Shown here in pieces: positions 24,481 to 32,303 of a stretch of 38,097 nt of DNA. The number at the start of each line of letters is the position of its first letter. The stretch's first letter is position 1. The notes beneath the pieces were generated by a model. That model was not told the origin of the DNA. It ran no database searches and worked only from the letters and a program-made list of their open reading frames with translations. The stretch spans positions 1 through 38,097 of IMG/VR virus record IMGVR_UViG_3300022752_000180. One strand, written 5' to 3'. This stretch comes from a virus. Both the position numbers and the translations under genes were made by a program.

Positions 24481-24548
24481 TGCTTAACCTTGAATGTCTT
24501 TTCTAAAAAAAGATAACAAAGCTTAAGTATTCCAGTTCAAAATGAAAA

Positions 24549-24950
24549 ATGTCAACGTTACATTCTATTATATTTATCGATATGCCATTATCAGATTATG
24601 TTAAAGAACGATTGGAGTACGTAGCATCTTATGTGCAAGGCAACGTAACCGATTGGTTTATACTAAAACGAATAATACTTCAAGCAATACCGGGACAACA
24701 TCGTAAGTCTATCGGTTTGTCTAAACGTCATCGTAGCACGAAGAAAATGATTATCAACGATATGGATCGTGAAGTGATAGCGTACTGGAAACTAATTACA
24801 GGTGTTGAGCTATGGGTCGATCCAGCTAGATTGCATGATCCAAGTTGGATATATAGACCAAAAGGATGGGCTTTAAATGGTGGCAAAGAAAGATTACTAC
24901 AAACAGAAACTGAACGAAAAGCGAATGGAGATTCTTCTTCAAGTCATTGA
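24549..24950 (+). CDS. Unknown protein, start uncertain, overlapping the next gene
   Basis: A 133-aa frame rich in basic and aromatic residues. The central part (GNVTDWFILKRIILQAIPGQ, then LSKRHRSTKKMIIND) looks like a real small domain. The 74-base overlap with the next gene in another phase is unusual here, where neighbours overlap by four bases. No ribosome site precedes either the ATG at 24549 or the one at 24582; the latter would remove 11 residues. The last 25 residues lie in the overlap and end in a Ser run, so they may be a neutral extension. No family is recognised. Confidence 0.55.
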   Translation: MSTLHSIIFIDMPLSDYVKERLEYVASYVQGNVTDWFILKRIILQAIPGQHRKSIGLSKRHRSTKKMIINDMDREVIAYWKLITGVELWVDPARLHDPSWIYRPKGWALNGGKERLLQTETERKANGDSSSSH

Positions 24951-25914
24951 AGAAGAAGTTAACTTGGCTTTTAAAGAGTTGTTGTTAGAGCAAGAAGATG
25001 ACTTAAGCGGTGGAAGCAAGCAAGGATTGGGAAGAATCGTTGACCGTGAAAACACTGTTGGTATGTTTTTGTCACCAATATCTGATATATGGAACGCTGT
25101 AAAGTTTCGAGCTGCTGAAGCTGGTATCAAAGCTGTTAAAACGGCTGCGCAATTGGTTGGTGGTACCATAGCTGGCTTGTTGCCTTTTAACGATCCTCGT
25201 GCGGTTGAAGAAATCAATAACAAAATTGAAGGCTGGGAAGATAAAGCTTTAAGTGGTTTGGATAGACAGTTCGCAACAGCACGTAAAGAGTTGGATCAAG
25301 GTTGGGAAACGTTTAAAACCGACTTTTGGGGCATTGGTTTTGTTGCATCTCCAATGAGTGCTATAGCTGGATTGGCTGTTGGAGGAAAAGCTTTAGACAC
25401 TGCATTCTCGGTTTTAAACGTTGCTAGCGGTGGCCGAGCAGAACGTGTGTATGATTTGATTAGCGGCGAAAGAGCCAAAGGCGATATCTTTGAAGCAAAT
25501 ACACCACAGGCAAAAACAAAGTTTCAAGATCTCCCAGCTGACAAAAAGAAAAAAGTTCTAGATGACCTTATGAAGAATCCAGAAGTTGTAAAAGCGGTGG
25601 ACGCATGGAGTACAACAAACTTACCAAAAGTTATGGGAAGTGTTGTGCATGATATGAACCAAGCTATATCGTCAGGTCAAGTTGGCCAAGTAACTCCGCA
25701 AGAGATTCAAAGTTATAAAGCCATGGCTCCAGACTTTGTAACCAACATGTTCGACAAAATGAAAGGCAAGAACAAAAAGTTCGAAGTCAAACCATCTCCT
25801 GCTGCTTTGCAAGCAGCTAGTAAAGCTGTGGCAGCAGAAATAAAGAGTATGCCAGATGTTCCTGCTCAACCAGCACAGCCCGTTCAACCAGTTGCGCAAC
25901 AACCTAAACAATAA
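24877..25914 (+). CDS. Unknown protein with hydrophobic segments and Pro/Gln tail
   Basis: A 345-aa protein after AAAGGATGGG. The N-terminus is helical and charged (MEILLQVIEEEVNLAFKELLL, about 17-37). Two Ala- and Gly-rich hydrophobic stretches follow (around AAQLVGGTIAGLLPF and FVASPMSAIAGLAVGG), too polar in places to be sure transmembrane helices. The C-terminal half is helical and Lys-rich and ends in a PAQPAQPVQPVAQQ tail. This composition is found in injected or capsid-inner proteins, but its location at the head of a rightward, early-looking block gives no direct support. Unknown function. Confidence 0.75.
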   Translation: MVAKKDYYKQKLNEKRMEILLQVIEEEVNLAFKELLLEQEDDLSGGSKQGLGRIVDRENTVGMFLSPISDIWNAVKFRAAEAGIKAVKTAAQLVGGTIAGLLPFNDPRAVEEINNKIEGWEDKALSGLDRQFATARKELDQGWETFKTDFWGIGFVASPMSAIAGLAVGGKALDTAFSVLNVASGGRAERVYDLISGERAKGDIFEANTPQAKTKFQDLPADKKKKVLDDLMKNPEVVKAVDAWSTTNLPKVMGSVVHDMNQAISSGQVGQVTPQEIQSYKAMAPDFVTNMFDKMKGKNKKFEVKPSPAALQAASKAVAAEIKSMPDVPAQPAQPVQPVAQQPKQ

Positions 25915-25975
25915 GATTATACAAAAATCTCTACTTCCAAATATGATATGCTTATCCACAAGGATAGGCATAAAC

Positions 25976-26248
25976 ATGAGACGTAAGCAACAAGTTGAAC
26001 CAGACGAGATGCCAGAGAATCTCTCTGAACTCAAACCAATCGTTAACGAGTTCGTTGACAGAATGCGTACTTTAGAAAACGAAGAAGCTACTTTGCGTGA
26101 AGCAAAGAAAGAGCTAGTTGACGAGTACGCATCAAAGCTTGATACCAAAACATTAAAACTAGCTTTGCGTTTGGTTGATCTCAAAAAGAAAGTGCAACAC
26201 AAGCACTACTTCGACCTATTCCTTGAGATCCTTTCCGATGACCAATGA
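25976..26248 (+). CDS. GapR-like (DUF2312-type) DNA-binding protein
   Basis: A 90-aa protein from the ATG at 25976, which follows AAGGATAGG; a start 40 codons upstream would overlap the previous gene and has no site. The pattern matches the GapR/DUF2312 fold: a first helix IVNEFVDRMRTLENEEATLR, a second with KKELVDEYASKLD, a TLKLALRLVDLKKK segment and a final KHYFDLFLEIL helix. GapR of alphaproteobacteria is a small dimer or tetramer that binds overtwisted DNA and helps topoisomerases during replication. A phage copy near primase and recombination genes would fit a similar role. The assignment is by pattern only. It overlaps the next gene by ATGA. Confidence 0.6.
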   Translation: MRRKQQVEPDEMPENLSELKPIVNEFVDRMRTLENEEATLREAKKELVDEYASKLDTKTLKLALRLVDLKKKVQHKHYFDLFLEILSDDQ

Positions 26249-27135
26249 TACTTATTGGTATGGCATATACCGTTTATCGAATCAAAAGAAAAACAATCGA
26301 AGATAATCGCTCATATATCGGTGTCACGGGTGTAGAGTTAACAACTCGCCTCTCAAGACATAAGCATGGAAACAATAAAAAGCTTATCGCATGGTTAAAA
26401 AAGTATTGGGACGATATCATAATCGAATCGATATCTTTTTTTACTTCTTTGGAAGATGCGCTGCGGTTAGAGAAAATGTTAGTGCCAGCCAAACAAGAAG
26501 AACGTGATAAACTAGGTTTATTAAATCTAACAGAGGGCGGCGGCGCACCGGGACATTGGGATAATCTATCTTTGGAGCAACAAAATATTAGAAAAAGAAT
26601 ATTGTCAGAAAAGCTAAAAGGAAAAAAAAGATCAACAGAACAAAAAAAGAGAATGTCAGAAGCTCATAAAGGCAAAAAACAAACACAAGACCAAATAACG
26701 AAAAGAATGCAAAGTTACATAAAATCCGAAAAACTAAACAGACAAATAATGTTGATATCTCCTGCTGGGATGAGCGTAACAGAAAAAAATCCAGCGATAT
26801 TTGCAAAAAAATACAACTTAGACGATTCTTTGCTGCGTAGGCTTTTAAAGAAAAAGGTTCGCCACTATCAGAACTGGAGTCTTGATGGTATCCCAGTTTA
26901 TATTGTTTGTGCGCCTAATGGAGAAAAGTATGCGTTTTGCAACAAGAGCAAATTTGCTAAAACGCATAACTTGTCACAAGTTGGCATCAGTCATCTTGTA
27001 ACCAAACGTATACAATCCCACTGTGGATGGACTCTTATAAAAATATCTAGCAACATTATTTTATACGATTCTGATCCAGAGCATTATAAAATATATTCAG
27101 AATATTTGAAAACAGAAGAAAGAGATGAACCATGA
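26245..27135 (+). CDS. Free-standing GIY-YIG homing endonuclease
   Basis: A 296-aa protein. The N-terminal nuclease domain has YTVYRI (8-13) as the GIY strand, SYIGVT (23-28) as the YIG strand, R35 as the catalytic Arg and E76 in RLEKML as the metal-binding Glu. It is followed by NUMOD3-like repeats (LSEKLKGKKRSTEQKKRMSE and KGKKQTQDQI) and two NUMOD1-like DNA-binding modules (from about 170 to 212 and 219 to 265), each ending in a Trp-Ser-Leu or Trp-Thr-Leu. Such enzymes cut unoccupied sites and copy their own gene. The gene is more A-rich than its neighbours, a sign of separate origin, yet joins both by ATGA overlaps. An ATG five codons later is an alternative start. Confidence 0.9.
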   Translation: MILIGMAYTVYRIKRKTIEDNRSYIGVTGVELTTRLSRHKHGNNKKLIAWLKKYWDDIIIESISFFTSLEDALRLEKMLVPAKQEERDKLGLLNLTEGGGAPGHWDNLSLEQQNIRKRILSEKLKGKKRSTEQKKRMSEAHKGKKQTQDQITKRMQSYIKSEKLNRQIMLISPAGMSVTEKNPAIFAKKYNLDDSLLRRLLKKKVRHYQNWSLDGIPVYIVCAPNGEKYAFCNKSKFAKTHNLSQVGISHLVTKRIQSHCGWTLIKISSNIILYDSDPEHYKIYSEYLKTEERDEP

Positions 27136-27620
27136 GCTCAGTAAAAAAAGTTCGTAAGTTGGATAATCCACCAGAGATTCTTTATGAATCACCAAGTTAT
27201 CCCGGTGAAAAAGTATCACCTATTCCATACGTCATTATTCCAAAAGACAAGGATATGCCTGTAGGTCTTTTCATTATGCGTTACAGTCAAACCGGTGAGT
27301 TTGAAGTTGGTGATTCTGGAAAACCAGAAGAAATCATGGATGGTCCGCATCCTCACATGTTTATTGACTTTAAACATCTAGAAGAAGTATTACATGAAAC
27401 GTTTCCAAGTTTGCACATGGGAGACGCTATTGACAAGATCAGAGTTGGCTTGGGAATGAAGCCTCTTGACAAAGCACGAAAGGATGGCAACGATCTTATT
27501 GACAGAGTTGTTGCCAAGGCAAATGATATCGCAGCAACCGCTTTTGAAAAACAACAAGAACGTAAAGCAGAATACGAAAGCAAGCTTAAGAGTGATATGA
27601 AAGAGGATCAATCACAATGA
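27132..27620 (+). CDS. Unknown protein, operon member
   Basis: A 162-aa acidic and basic mixed protein. The first half has short strands (PIPYVIIPKDKDMPVGLFIM) and a conserved-looking GPHPHMFIDFKHL segment; the second half is helical, with a Lys- and Glu-rich C-terminal helix ending in DMKEDQSQ. It overlaps both neighbours by ATGA. No family is recognised. The tight coupling with the two genes that follow and with GroEL suggests a shared timing rather than a known shared function. Confidence 0.75.
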   Translation: MSSVKKVRKLDNPPEILYESPSYPGEKVSPIPYVIIPKDKDMPVGLFIMRYSQTGEFEVGDSGKPEEIMDGPHPHMFIDFKHLEEVLHETFPSLHMGDAIDKIRVGLGMKPLDKARKDGNDLIDRVVAKANDIAATAFEKQQERKAEYESKLKSDMKEDQSQ

Positions 27621-28027
27621 GATTTCATGCAAGTGTCATCGAAGACATTATTTTAAACTGCCGCAACTTTGGTGGTCATGCAAGTGAACGCAAGCTTCGT
27701 GATGTGCTGTCACAAAAGCGTTATGCGATTTACGCTGGGGATAGAAGAGACATGGTATTGGTTGATGCCGAACGTTATATGAAAGAAGCATATCAACGTG
27801 GAATGCCTACCAATCAAATTGTTCCCATGGCACTACATCCAAAAGCTTTTGAAAAGATTATGTACTTTTTTGATTTGTACTCTGGTTATGATACAGAACA
27901 AAAGTTTCGTGCTTCTATTTCTAACTTGGATTTCACTCCTTACGAACGCAAGTTAAACGTTAACCAAGGAGAAACTATTCTTGTTTTAACGGAAGATTAC
28001 GCTAAAGCATTACAAGGATCACCATGA
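27617..28027 (+). CDS. Unknown protein, operon member
   Basis: A 136-aa protein after GAGGATC. It begins with MRFHASVIEDIILNCRNFGG and has an aromatic-rich middle (KIMYFFDLYSGYDTEQKF). No catalytic motif, membrane span or repeat is seen. It overlaps the genes on both sides by ATGA and lies two genes before GroEL. Function unknown. Confidence 0.75.
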   Translation: MRFHASVIEDIILNCRNFGGHASERKLRDVLSQKRYAIYAGDRRDMVLVDAERYMKEAYQRGMPTNQIVPMALHPKAFEKIMYFFDLYSGYDTEQKFRASISNLDFTPYERKLNVNQGETILVLTEDYAKALQGSP

Positions 28028-28560
28028 GCTTTGCTATTGGACAAGTGATTTACGTTCTTAGCGACAAAACTCAAACAGTTTTGCCGGGAATTGTACAAGA
28101 AGAGATTCATCACCGATCCATTGACGGAGAAAAGGTTTCTTACCGTGTTGCTATAGGTCCACAAGGCAAACAACGTGTTGTAGATCTTGCAACCGTTGAT
28201 GGTGAGGTATATGGAGATTTAAACGAAGTAAGAAACGTTTTAATCTCTAGATTAACCGCTTTTGTTGATGATCTTTGCAACACAACAAATGAACGTGTTA
28301 ATCAATGGTATCATAATACTCAAAGATCAGTAGCTTCAACAACAAGTAATGGAAAACTTGATCCAGCAGCATTGATGAATGAAGTTGCTGCACCACAAAC
28401 AAATGGTTATGCAAAAACAGTTATGCCTACCCAACATATTAATGGTGTCAATGGCATTAATGGATTAAGAAGCGCATTAGCTGATCCAGAACTAAACACC
28501 CGTGAATTCATTGATTCGGATGGTACAATCCGTAAGATTTCTATTAACCTTCCAACTTGA
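28024..28560 (+). CDS. Unknown protein upstream of GroEL
   Basis: A 178-aa protein after AAGGATC. The first 80 residues look like a small beta domain (FAIGQVIYVLSDKTQTVLPG, then KVSYRVAIGPQGKQRVVDL), followed by a helix with LISRLTAFVDDLCN. The tail from about 110 is low-complexity, with Asn- and Gly-rich VNGINGL repeats, and ends in IRKISINLPT. It runs directly into GroEL with a TGATG junction. The SH3-like look of the N-terminus is only an impression. Function unknown. Confidence 0.75.
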   Translation: MSFAIGQVIYVLSDKTQTVLPGIVQEEIHHRSIDGEKVSYRVAIGPQGKQRVVDLATVDGEVYGDLNEVRNVLISRLTAFVDDLCNTTNERVNQWYHNTQRSVASTTSNGKLDPAALMNEVAAPQTNGYAKTVMPTQHINGVNGINGLRSALADPELNTREFIDSDGTIRKISINLPT

Positions 28561-30302
28561 TGCATATGAACAAAACAAATCAACCGGTTGCAACCGAGTC
28601 TTCTGTACAAGAAGTTACTTTCGGTCAAGAAGCTCATAACCAACTTTTAGAAGGTGCAGAAATCCTTTATAAAGCTGTTAAATCCACAATGGGTCCAAGT
28701 GGACACAATGTTATTATTGACAACGGTAAAACAGCACCATTAATCACTAAAGATGGTGTTACTGTTGCCAAGAGTATCAATCTACGTTCAAAGCTTCCAA
28801 GTTTAGGAGCGGAACTAATCAAAGAGATTGCCAGCAAAACAAATGAACAAGCTGGAGATGGCACTTCCACTGCCACCGTTCTTGGTTATGCCATGCTTAA
28901 GCAAGGTATCAAAATGACTGCAACAGGACGTTCTGCGATTGAAATCAAACGTGGAATGGAATGGGCAACAGAAAAAGTTATCGCATGGCTTAAGGAACAT
29001 GCTATCCCAGTTCGTAACAACGAAGACATTATCAATATTGGTACAATCTCTGCTAACGGCGATAGATCTATTGGTGTGCTTCTTTCCGAAGCTATTTCTA
29101 GAGTTGGCCAAGATGGTATCATCACCATCGAACCAGCTAAGAGTGTCAAAACAAGCTTGGATGTTGTTGAAGGTATGCAGTTTGATTCTGGATTTGTAAG
29201 TCCGTACTTTGTTACAAATCAAGAAAAAATGACCGCAGAACTCAATGATCCTTACATTCTTATCACTAACAAAAAGCTATCTTCACTACAAGAAATTCTT
29301 CCGGTTTTGGAACTTGCTGCAAATGCTAACAAGCCTTTGTTAATCATTGGTGATGAAATAGAAGGTGAAGCTCTTCACACTCTAATCGTCAACAAAATGA
29401 AAGGTGTTTTATTCACTTGCGCAATCAAAGCTCCAAGTTACGGAGAAAATCGTGTTGATGTTCTTTCTGATATTGCCCTTGTAACAGGTGGCAAAGTATT
29501 TGATGCCAGCTCAGAAAAGTCAATCAAAAATGCAACACTATCAGATCTCGGACAATGTAAGCGAGCAATCATCACTAAGAGCTCAACAACTCTTGTTGGT
29601 GATGACGCTGGCTCACGCAAAGACTTAATCTCTGAACGTGTTGATCAACTAAGAACATTGCTTGCTGCTAATGTTGGTTTAGACGATTTGAAGCGTGAGA
29701 ATACCAAAAAGCGTCTTGCTAAACTTGCTGGGGGTATTGCTGTTATCAAAGTTGGTGGTAGCACCGAAGTAGAAATCTTTGAAAAGAAAGATCGTGTTGA
29801 AGACGCTTTAAATGCCACGATAGCGGCTGTTCAAGAAGGAATCCTTCCCGGTGGTGGTACAGCTCTTTTCTATGCCTCAGAATGGCTACAAAAAGAAATG
29901 GCAGGCCATACCATGACAGAAGATGAACTTGCTGGTGCAAAAGTTATTTATGAAGCTTGCCGTCAACCACTAAGAGTTATTGTTGAGAACACAGGAAAAA
30001 GTTCAGATGTTGTCATGAACCAACTGCGTTCGTATGACAGTGAAAAGCTTGTAAACCTTCTACACGATATTGCTGGTGATACAAACCGTCCAGAAAATCT
30101 CGTTGAAAAGAAAGCAGAAAGCTTGTTAAATAAACGTTTGCGTCAAGGTTACGATGCAAGTCGTCATGTATATTGTGACTTAATCGATCAAGGTATTATA
30201 GATCCACACAAAGTAGAACGCTATGCAATCGAACACGCTTGTTCAGTTGTTGGGTTGCTACTTACAACAAATTGTGTTGTTGTTATAAACAACGAAGGAT
30301 AA
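28560..30302 (+). CDS. groEL: Phage GroEL-type chaperonin
   Basis: A 580-aa group I chaperonin from the ATG at 28560 (ATGs at 28560 and 28566 are both possible; the junction with the previous stop is TGATG). ATP-site motifs are intact: MGPSGHNVII, LITKDGVTVAK with D65, AGDGTSTATVL with D100, RVEDALNATIAAVQEG and LPGGGTALF. The end VVGLLLTTNCVVV matches GroEL, but the GGM-rich tail of bacterial GroEL is absent. Chaperonins fold proteins in a double-ring cage; phage versions are thought to fold capsid or polymerase-like proteins. No GroES is recognisable in the window; phage EL has a chaperonin that works without one, so this is not a defect in itself. The sequence is divergent from host GroEL. 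Confidence 0.95.
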   Translation: MHMNKTNQPVATESSVQEVTFGQEAHNQLLEGAEILYKAVKSTMGPSGHNVIIDNGKTAPLITKDGVTVAKSINLRSKLPSLGAELIKEIASKTNEQAGDGTSTATVLGYAMLKQGIKMTATGRSAIEIKRGMEWATEKVIAWLKEHAIPVRNNEDIINIGTISANGDRSIGVLLSEAISRVGQDGIITIEPAKSVKTSLDVVEGMQFDSGFVSPYFVTNQEKMTAELNDPYILITNKKLSSLQEILPVLELAANANKPLLIIGDEIEGEALHTLIVNKMKGVLFTCAIKAPSYGENRVDVLSDIALVTGGKVFDASSEKSIKNATLSDLGQCKRAIITKSSTTLVGDDAGSRKDLISERVDQLRTLLAANVGLDDLKRENTKKRLAKLAGGIAVIKVGGSTEVEIFEKKDRVEDALNATIAAVQEGILPGGGTALFYASEWLQKEMAGHTMTEDELAGAKVIYEACRQPLRVIVENTGKSSDVVMNQLRSYDSEKLVNLLHDIAGDTNRPENLVEKKAESLLNKRLRQGYDASRHVYCDLIDQGIIDPHKVERYAIEHACSVVGLLLTTNCVVVINNEG

Positions 30303-30308
30303 AAAACA

Positions 30309-30662
30309 ATGGCTGTAGGAGATTTTGTAAGAGTTGGACATGGCAGCACCGTGCATGGTATTGCCCCAGATAACGTTCCAGTATATGAACTAGAAAAAGA
30401 TGGTTATGGAGAAGTTCGTTGCGATATTAACGGCTGTGCTTTTCCAAGACCTATAGGTGGTGTAAAAGGTAACTCGCTTGCCAAAATCGTTGGCGACCCA
30501 ATCAAAGTGCAACGTTCATATGTTGAACGTATGAATGAAAGCACCAAAAGCTTTGGTGGCTCAGACTTCGTAATGCTGTTTCCTGTATACTTTGAACACT
30601 ACCAAAAACAAGCATATATTCAACAAAATCATATGCATCTAACTCATGGCCAACTTACTTGA
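30309..30662 (+). CDS. Unknown small protein after GroEL
   Basis: A 117-aa protein 6 bases after the GroEL stop, with AAGGATAAAAAAC before its ATG. The N-terminal part (MAVGDFVRVGHGSTVHGI, then NGCAFPRPIGGVKGNS) looks like a small beta-barrel, followed by a helix and an aromatic, Gln- and His-rich end. The place and length invite comparison with co-chaperonins (T4 gp31 is 111 aa), but no GroES mobile loop or conserved residue is seen. Translationally linked to GroEL; role unknown. Confidence 0.72.
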   Translation: MAVGDFVRVGHGSTVHGIAPDNVPVYELEKDGYGEVRCDINGCAFPRPIGGVKGNSLAKIVGDPIKVQRSYVERMNESTKSFGGSDFVMLFPVYFEHYQKQAYIQQNHMHLTHGQLT

Positions 30663-30683
30663 TATCGTTTATCATAGATTGCT

Positions 30684-30980
30684 ATGAAAAACACATCAGT
30701 AATACCTCCAGCGTTAACAAACTGTTTGCCTTGCAAATACGCTCCAATCGTTCTTTTTGTTGTAGCTGATTTTATAATCTCCATATATGGATTATCACAT
30801 CAATCTACATGGCTATGCCTTCAGCTATTAGTTGGTTCGTTTTATGTCAAAGCTTCTTCTTATCAAGAAGGAAGATATTTGGAAAAATCTGACAAACAAA
30901 CAAGAATCAGTACAATAATGCTGTGTCTTATGACAGGAATAACACTAAGACATATTGCGATGTATTACATGTTCTCTTAG
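30684..30980 (+). CDS. Small membrane protein of unknown function
   Basis: A 98-aa protein with three likely transmembrane helices (about residues 19-37, 42-57 and 77-97) joined by a polar loop KASSYQEGRYLEKSDKQTR. A Cys pair CLPC lies just before the first helix. No good ribosome site precedes the ATG. Its place between GroEL and the primase gives no hint of function; phage membrane proteins of this size include lysis, exclusion and unknown types, and none of these can be claimed. Confidence 0.6.
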   Translation: MKNTSVIPPALTNCLPCKYAPIVLFVVADFIISIYGLSHQSTWLCLQLLVGSFYVKASSYQEGRYLEKSDKQTRISTIMLCLMTGITLRHIAMYYMFS

Positions 30981-31007
30981 CTTCTTCTATTGGTTATCTT
31001 CCACACC

Positions 31008-31274
31008 ATGCTACCACCAATAACCGAACACGAAAAAGCCTTGTATACGCTCAAGCTTCAACTGCAAAAAGCTACCGAAGAACTGTTATCTGAAGTTTAT
31101 GAAGCTGGATACACAGGTTATGTTGATATATGGCCTGTGATTAAGACCAACAAAAAACAACTGATTATGGAAGTTGAAAGCAAAAAGGTTTTGCTTGCTG
31201 TTTCTCCTATGAGTCATAACGAAGCCATGCGCTATCATATTCAACAAGGTAAAGGTTGTAAGAGAATCAAGTAA
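31008..31274 (+). CDS. Unknown small protein
   Basis: An 88-aa protein from the ATG at 31008; a TTG six codons earlier is less likely. A helix with KALYTLKLQLQKATEELLSE is followed by YTGYVDIWPVIKTNKKQLIM and a Lys-rich end. Soluble, basic. There is no clear ribosome site. It precedes the primase by 41 bases. No family is recognised. Confidence 0.6.
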   Translation: MLPPITEHEKALYTLKLQLQKATEELLSEVYEAGYTGYVDIWPVIKTNKKQLIMEVESKKVLLAVSPMSHNEAMRYHIQQGKGCKRIK

Positions 31275-31315
31275 TAACTCTTGACTTTTTCTTATACATC
31301 TCTTAGCCTGCAACC

Positions 31316-32275
31316 ATGCACACACAAGGACAGGTTATCGATTTTCTAGAACGCTGCTTTGGACCAGCGAAACTTACCAACGCTGGACTCAACGCAAACG
31401 TTTGTTGTCCTATTTGTGGTGACGCAGATAAAAAGAAACTTGCTATTCGCACAGATAACTTTCTAACTAAATGCTGGAAGTGTGGCTACAAAGCAAGAAG
31501 CATTTATGGCCTTCTAAGGCGTTATAAGCCCGTACAAGCCGAGGAGTTTATTGCTCAGTTCGATGGTGCATCACTTGTCTCTGACGCCGAAGAAAATGCC
31601 TTTAAAAAGGAACTAGAGGTACTTCAACTACCAACAGGATTCCAACTGTTAGCTGAGTGGTTAGATAACGAAGATCCTCCAGCACATATTCGTCAATCTA
31701 TCAAGTATCTTAAACAACGTGGATTAACAGAACGTGATTTTTGGTATTTCAAGTTTGGTGTAACCGAGCTAGATAAATCATATAAGAATCGTGTTATTGT
31801 TCCTTCTCATGACATAGAAGGTAACTTGAACTTCTTTACCGCAAGAACTTACAAAAGCTTTATCAAGCCAAAGTATTTCAATCCAAGGTTTCGTAGAGAA
31901 ACTGTTGTGTTTAACGAAATCAATATCGATTGGGATGATGAACTAACAATCGTTGAAGGGCCATTCGATATGTTTAAGGTTAACGATAATGCTACTTGCT
32001 TGCTTGGTAAAGAACTAACAAAACAATGTGCTTTGTTTCAAGCGATTGTCACTCACGCAACGCCAGTGTTGCTTTGTTTAGATAATGATGCCATGAGAGC
32101 AACACTAGACACAGCCAAGCTGCTTTATGACTACAATATTGATGTAAGGATTTTAGAGTTGCCGGAAGAAATAAAAGATCCCGGTGAAATATCCAAAAAC
32201 CGATTTTTAGAGTTACGTGAAACAAACGCTGTAGAGTTCGATGAAATGTATTACTTGAGAAACATTATCAAGTAG
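31316..32275 (+). CDS. DNA primase (DnaG / T4 gp61-type)
   Basis: A 319-aa primase. The N-terminal zinc site uses C31 and C34 (CPICG) and C53 and C56 (CWKCGY). The RNA polymerase core contains a predicted FWYFKFGVTE region, then the TOPRIM domain with TIVEGPFDMF (E214) and VLLCLDNDAM (D256 and D258). The length is near T4 gp61 (342 aa). It should make RNA primers for lagging-strand synthesis together with a replicative helicase, which is not in this window. The protein starts without a clear ribosome site. The stop is 28 bases before the recombination nuclease gene, in the same transcription unit. Confidence 0.93.
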   Translation: MHTQGQVIDFLERCFGPAKLTNAGLNANVCCPICGDADKKKLAIRTDNFLTKCWKCGYKARSIYGLLRRYKPVQAEEFIAQFDGASLVSDAEENAFKKELEVLQLPTGFQLLAEWLDNEDPPAHIRQSIKYLKQRGLTERDFWYFKFGVTELDKSYKNRVIVPSHDIEGNLNFFTARTYKSFIKPKYFNPRFRRETVVFNEINIDWDDELTIVEGPFDMFKVNDNATCLLGKELTKQCALFQAIVTHATPVLLCLDNDAMRATLDTAKLLYDYNIDVRILELPEEIKDPGEISKNRFLELRETNAVEFDEMYYLRNIIK

Positions 32276-32303
32276 TGTACACTGTAACTGGAGAAATAAA
32301 CTT

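Noticed and set aside
25856-25975. Upstream start for the GapR-like gene
   Set aside because: It would overlap the previous gene by 59 bases without a ribosome site; the ATG at 25976 has AAGGATAGG and starts at the matching domain boundary.
30309-30662. Co-chaperonin (GroES / gp31-like) call for the gene after GroEL
   Set aside because: Length and place fit, but no mobile loop or conserved GroES residue can be seen, so it is left as unknown.
31281-31311. Host-type sigma-70 promoter before the primase
   Set aside because: TTGACT is a good -35 match, but no acceptable -10 hexamer lies 16-18 bases downstream.
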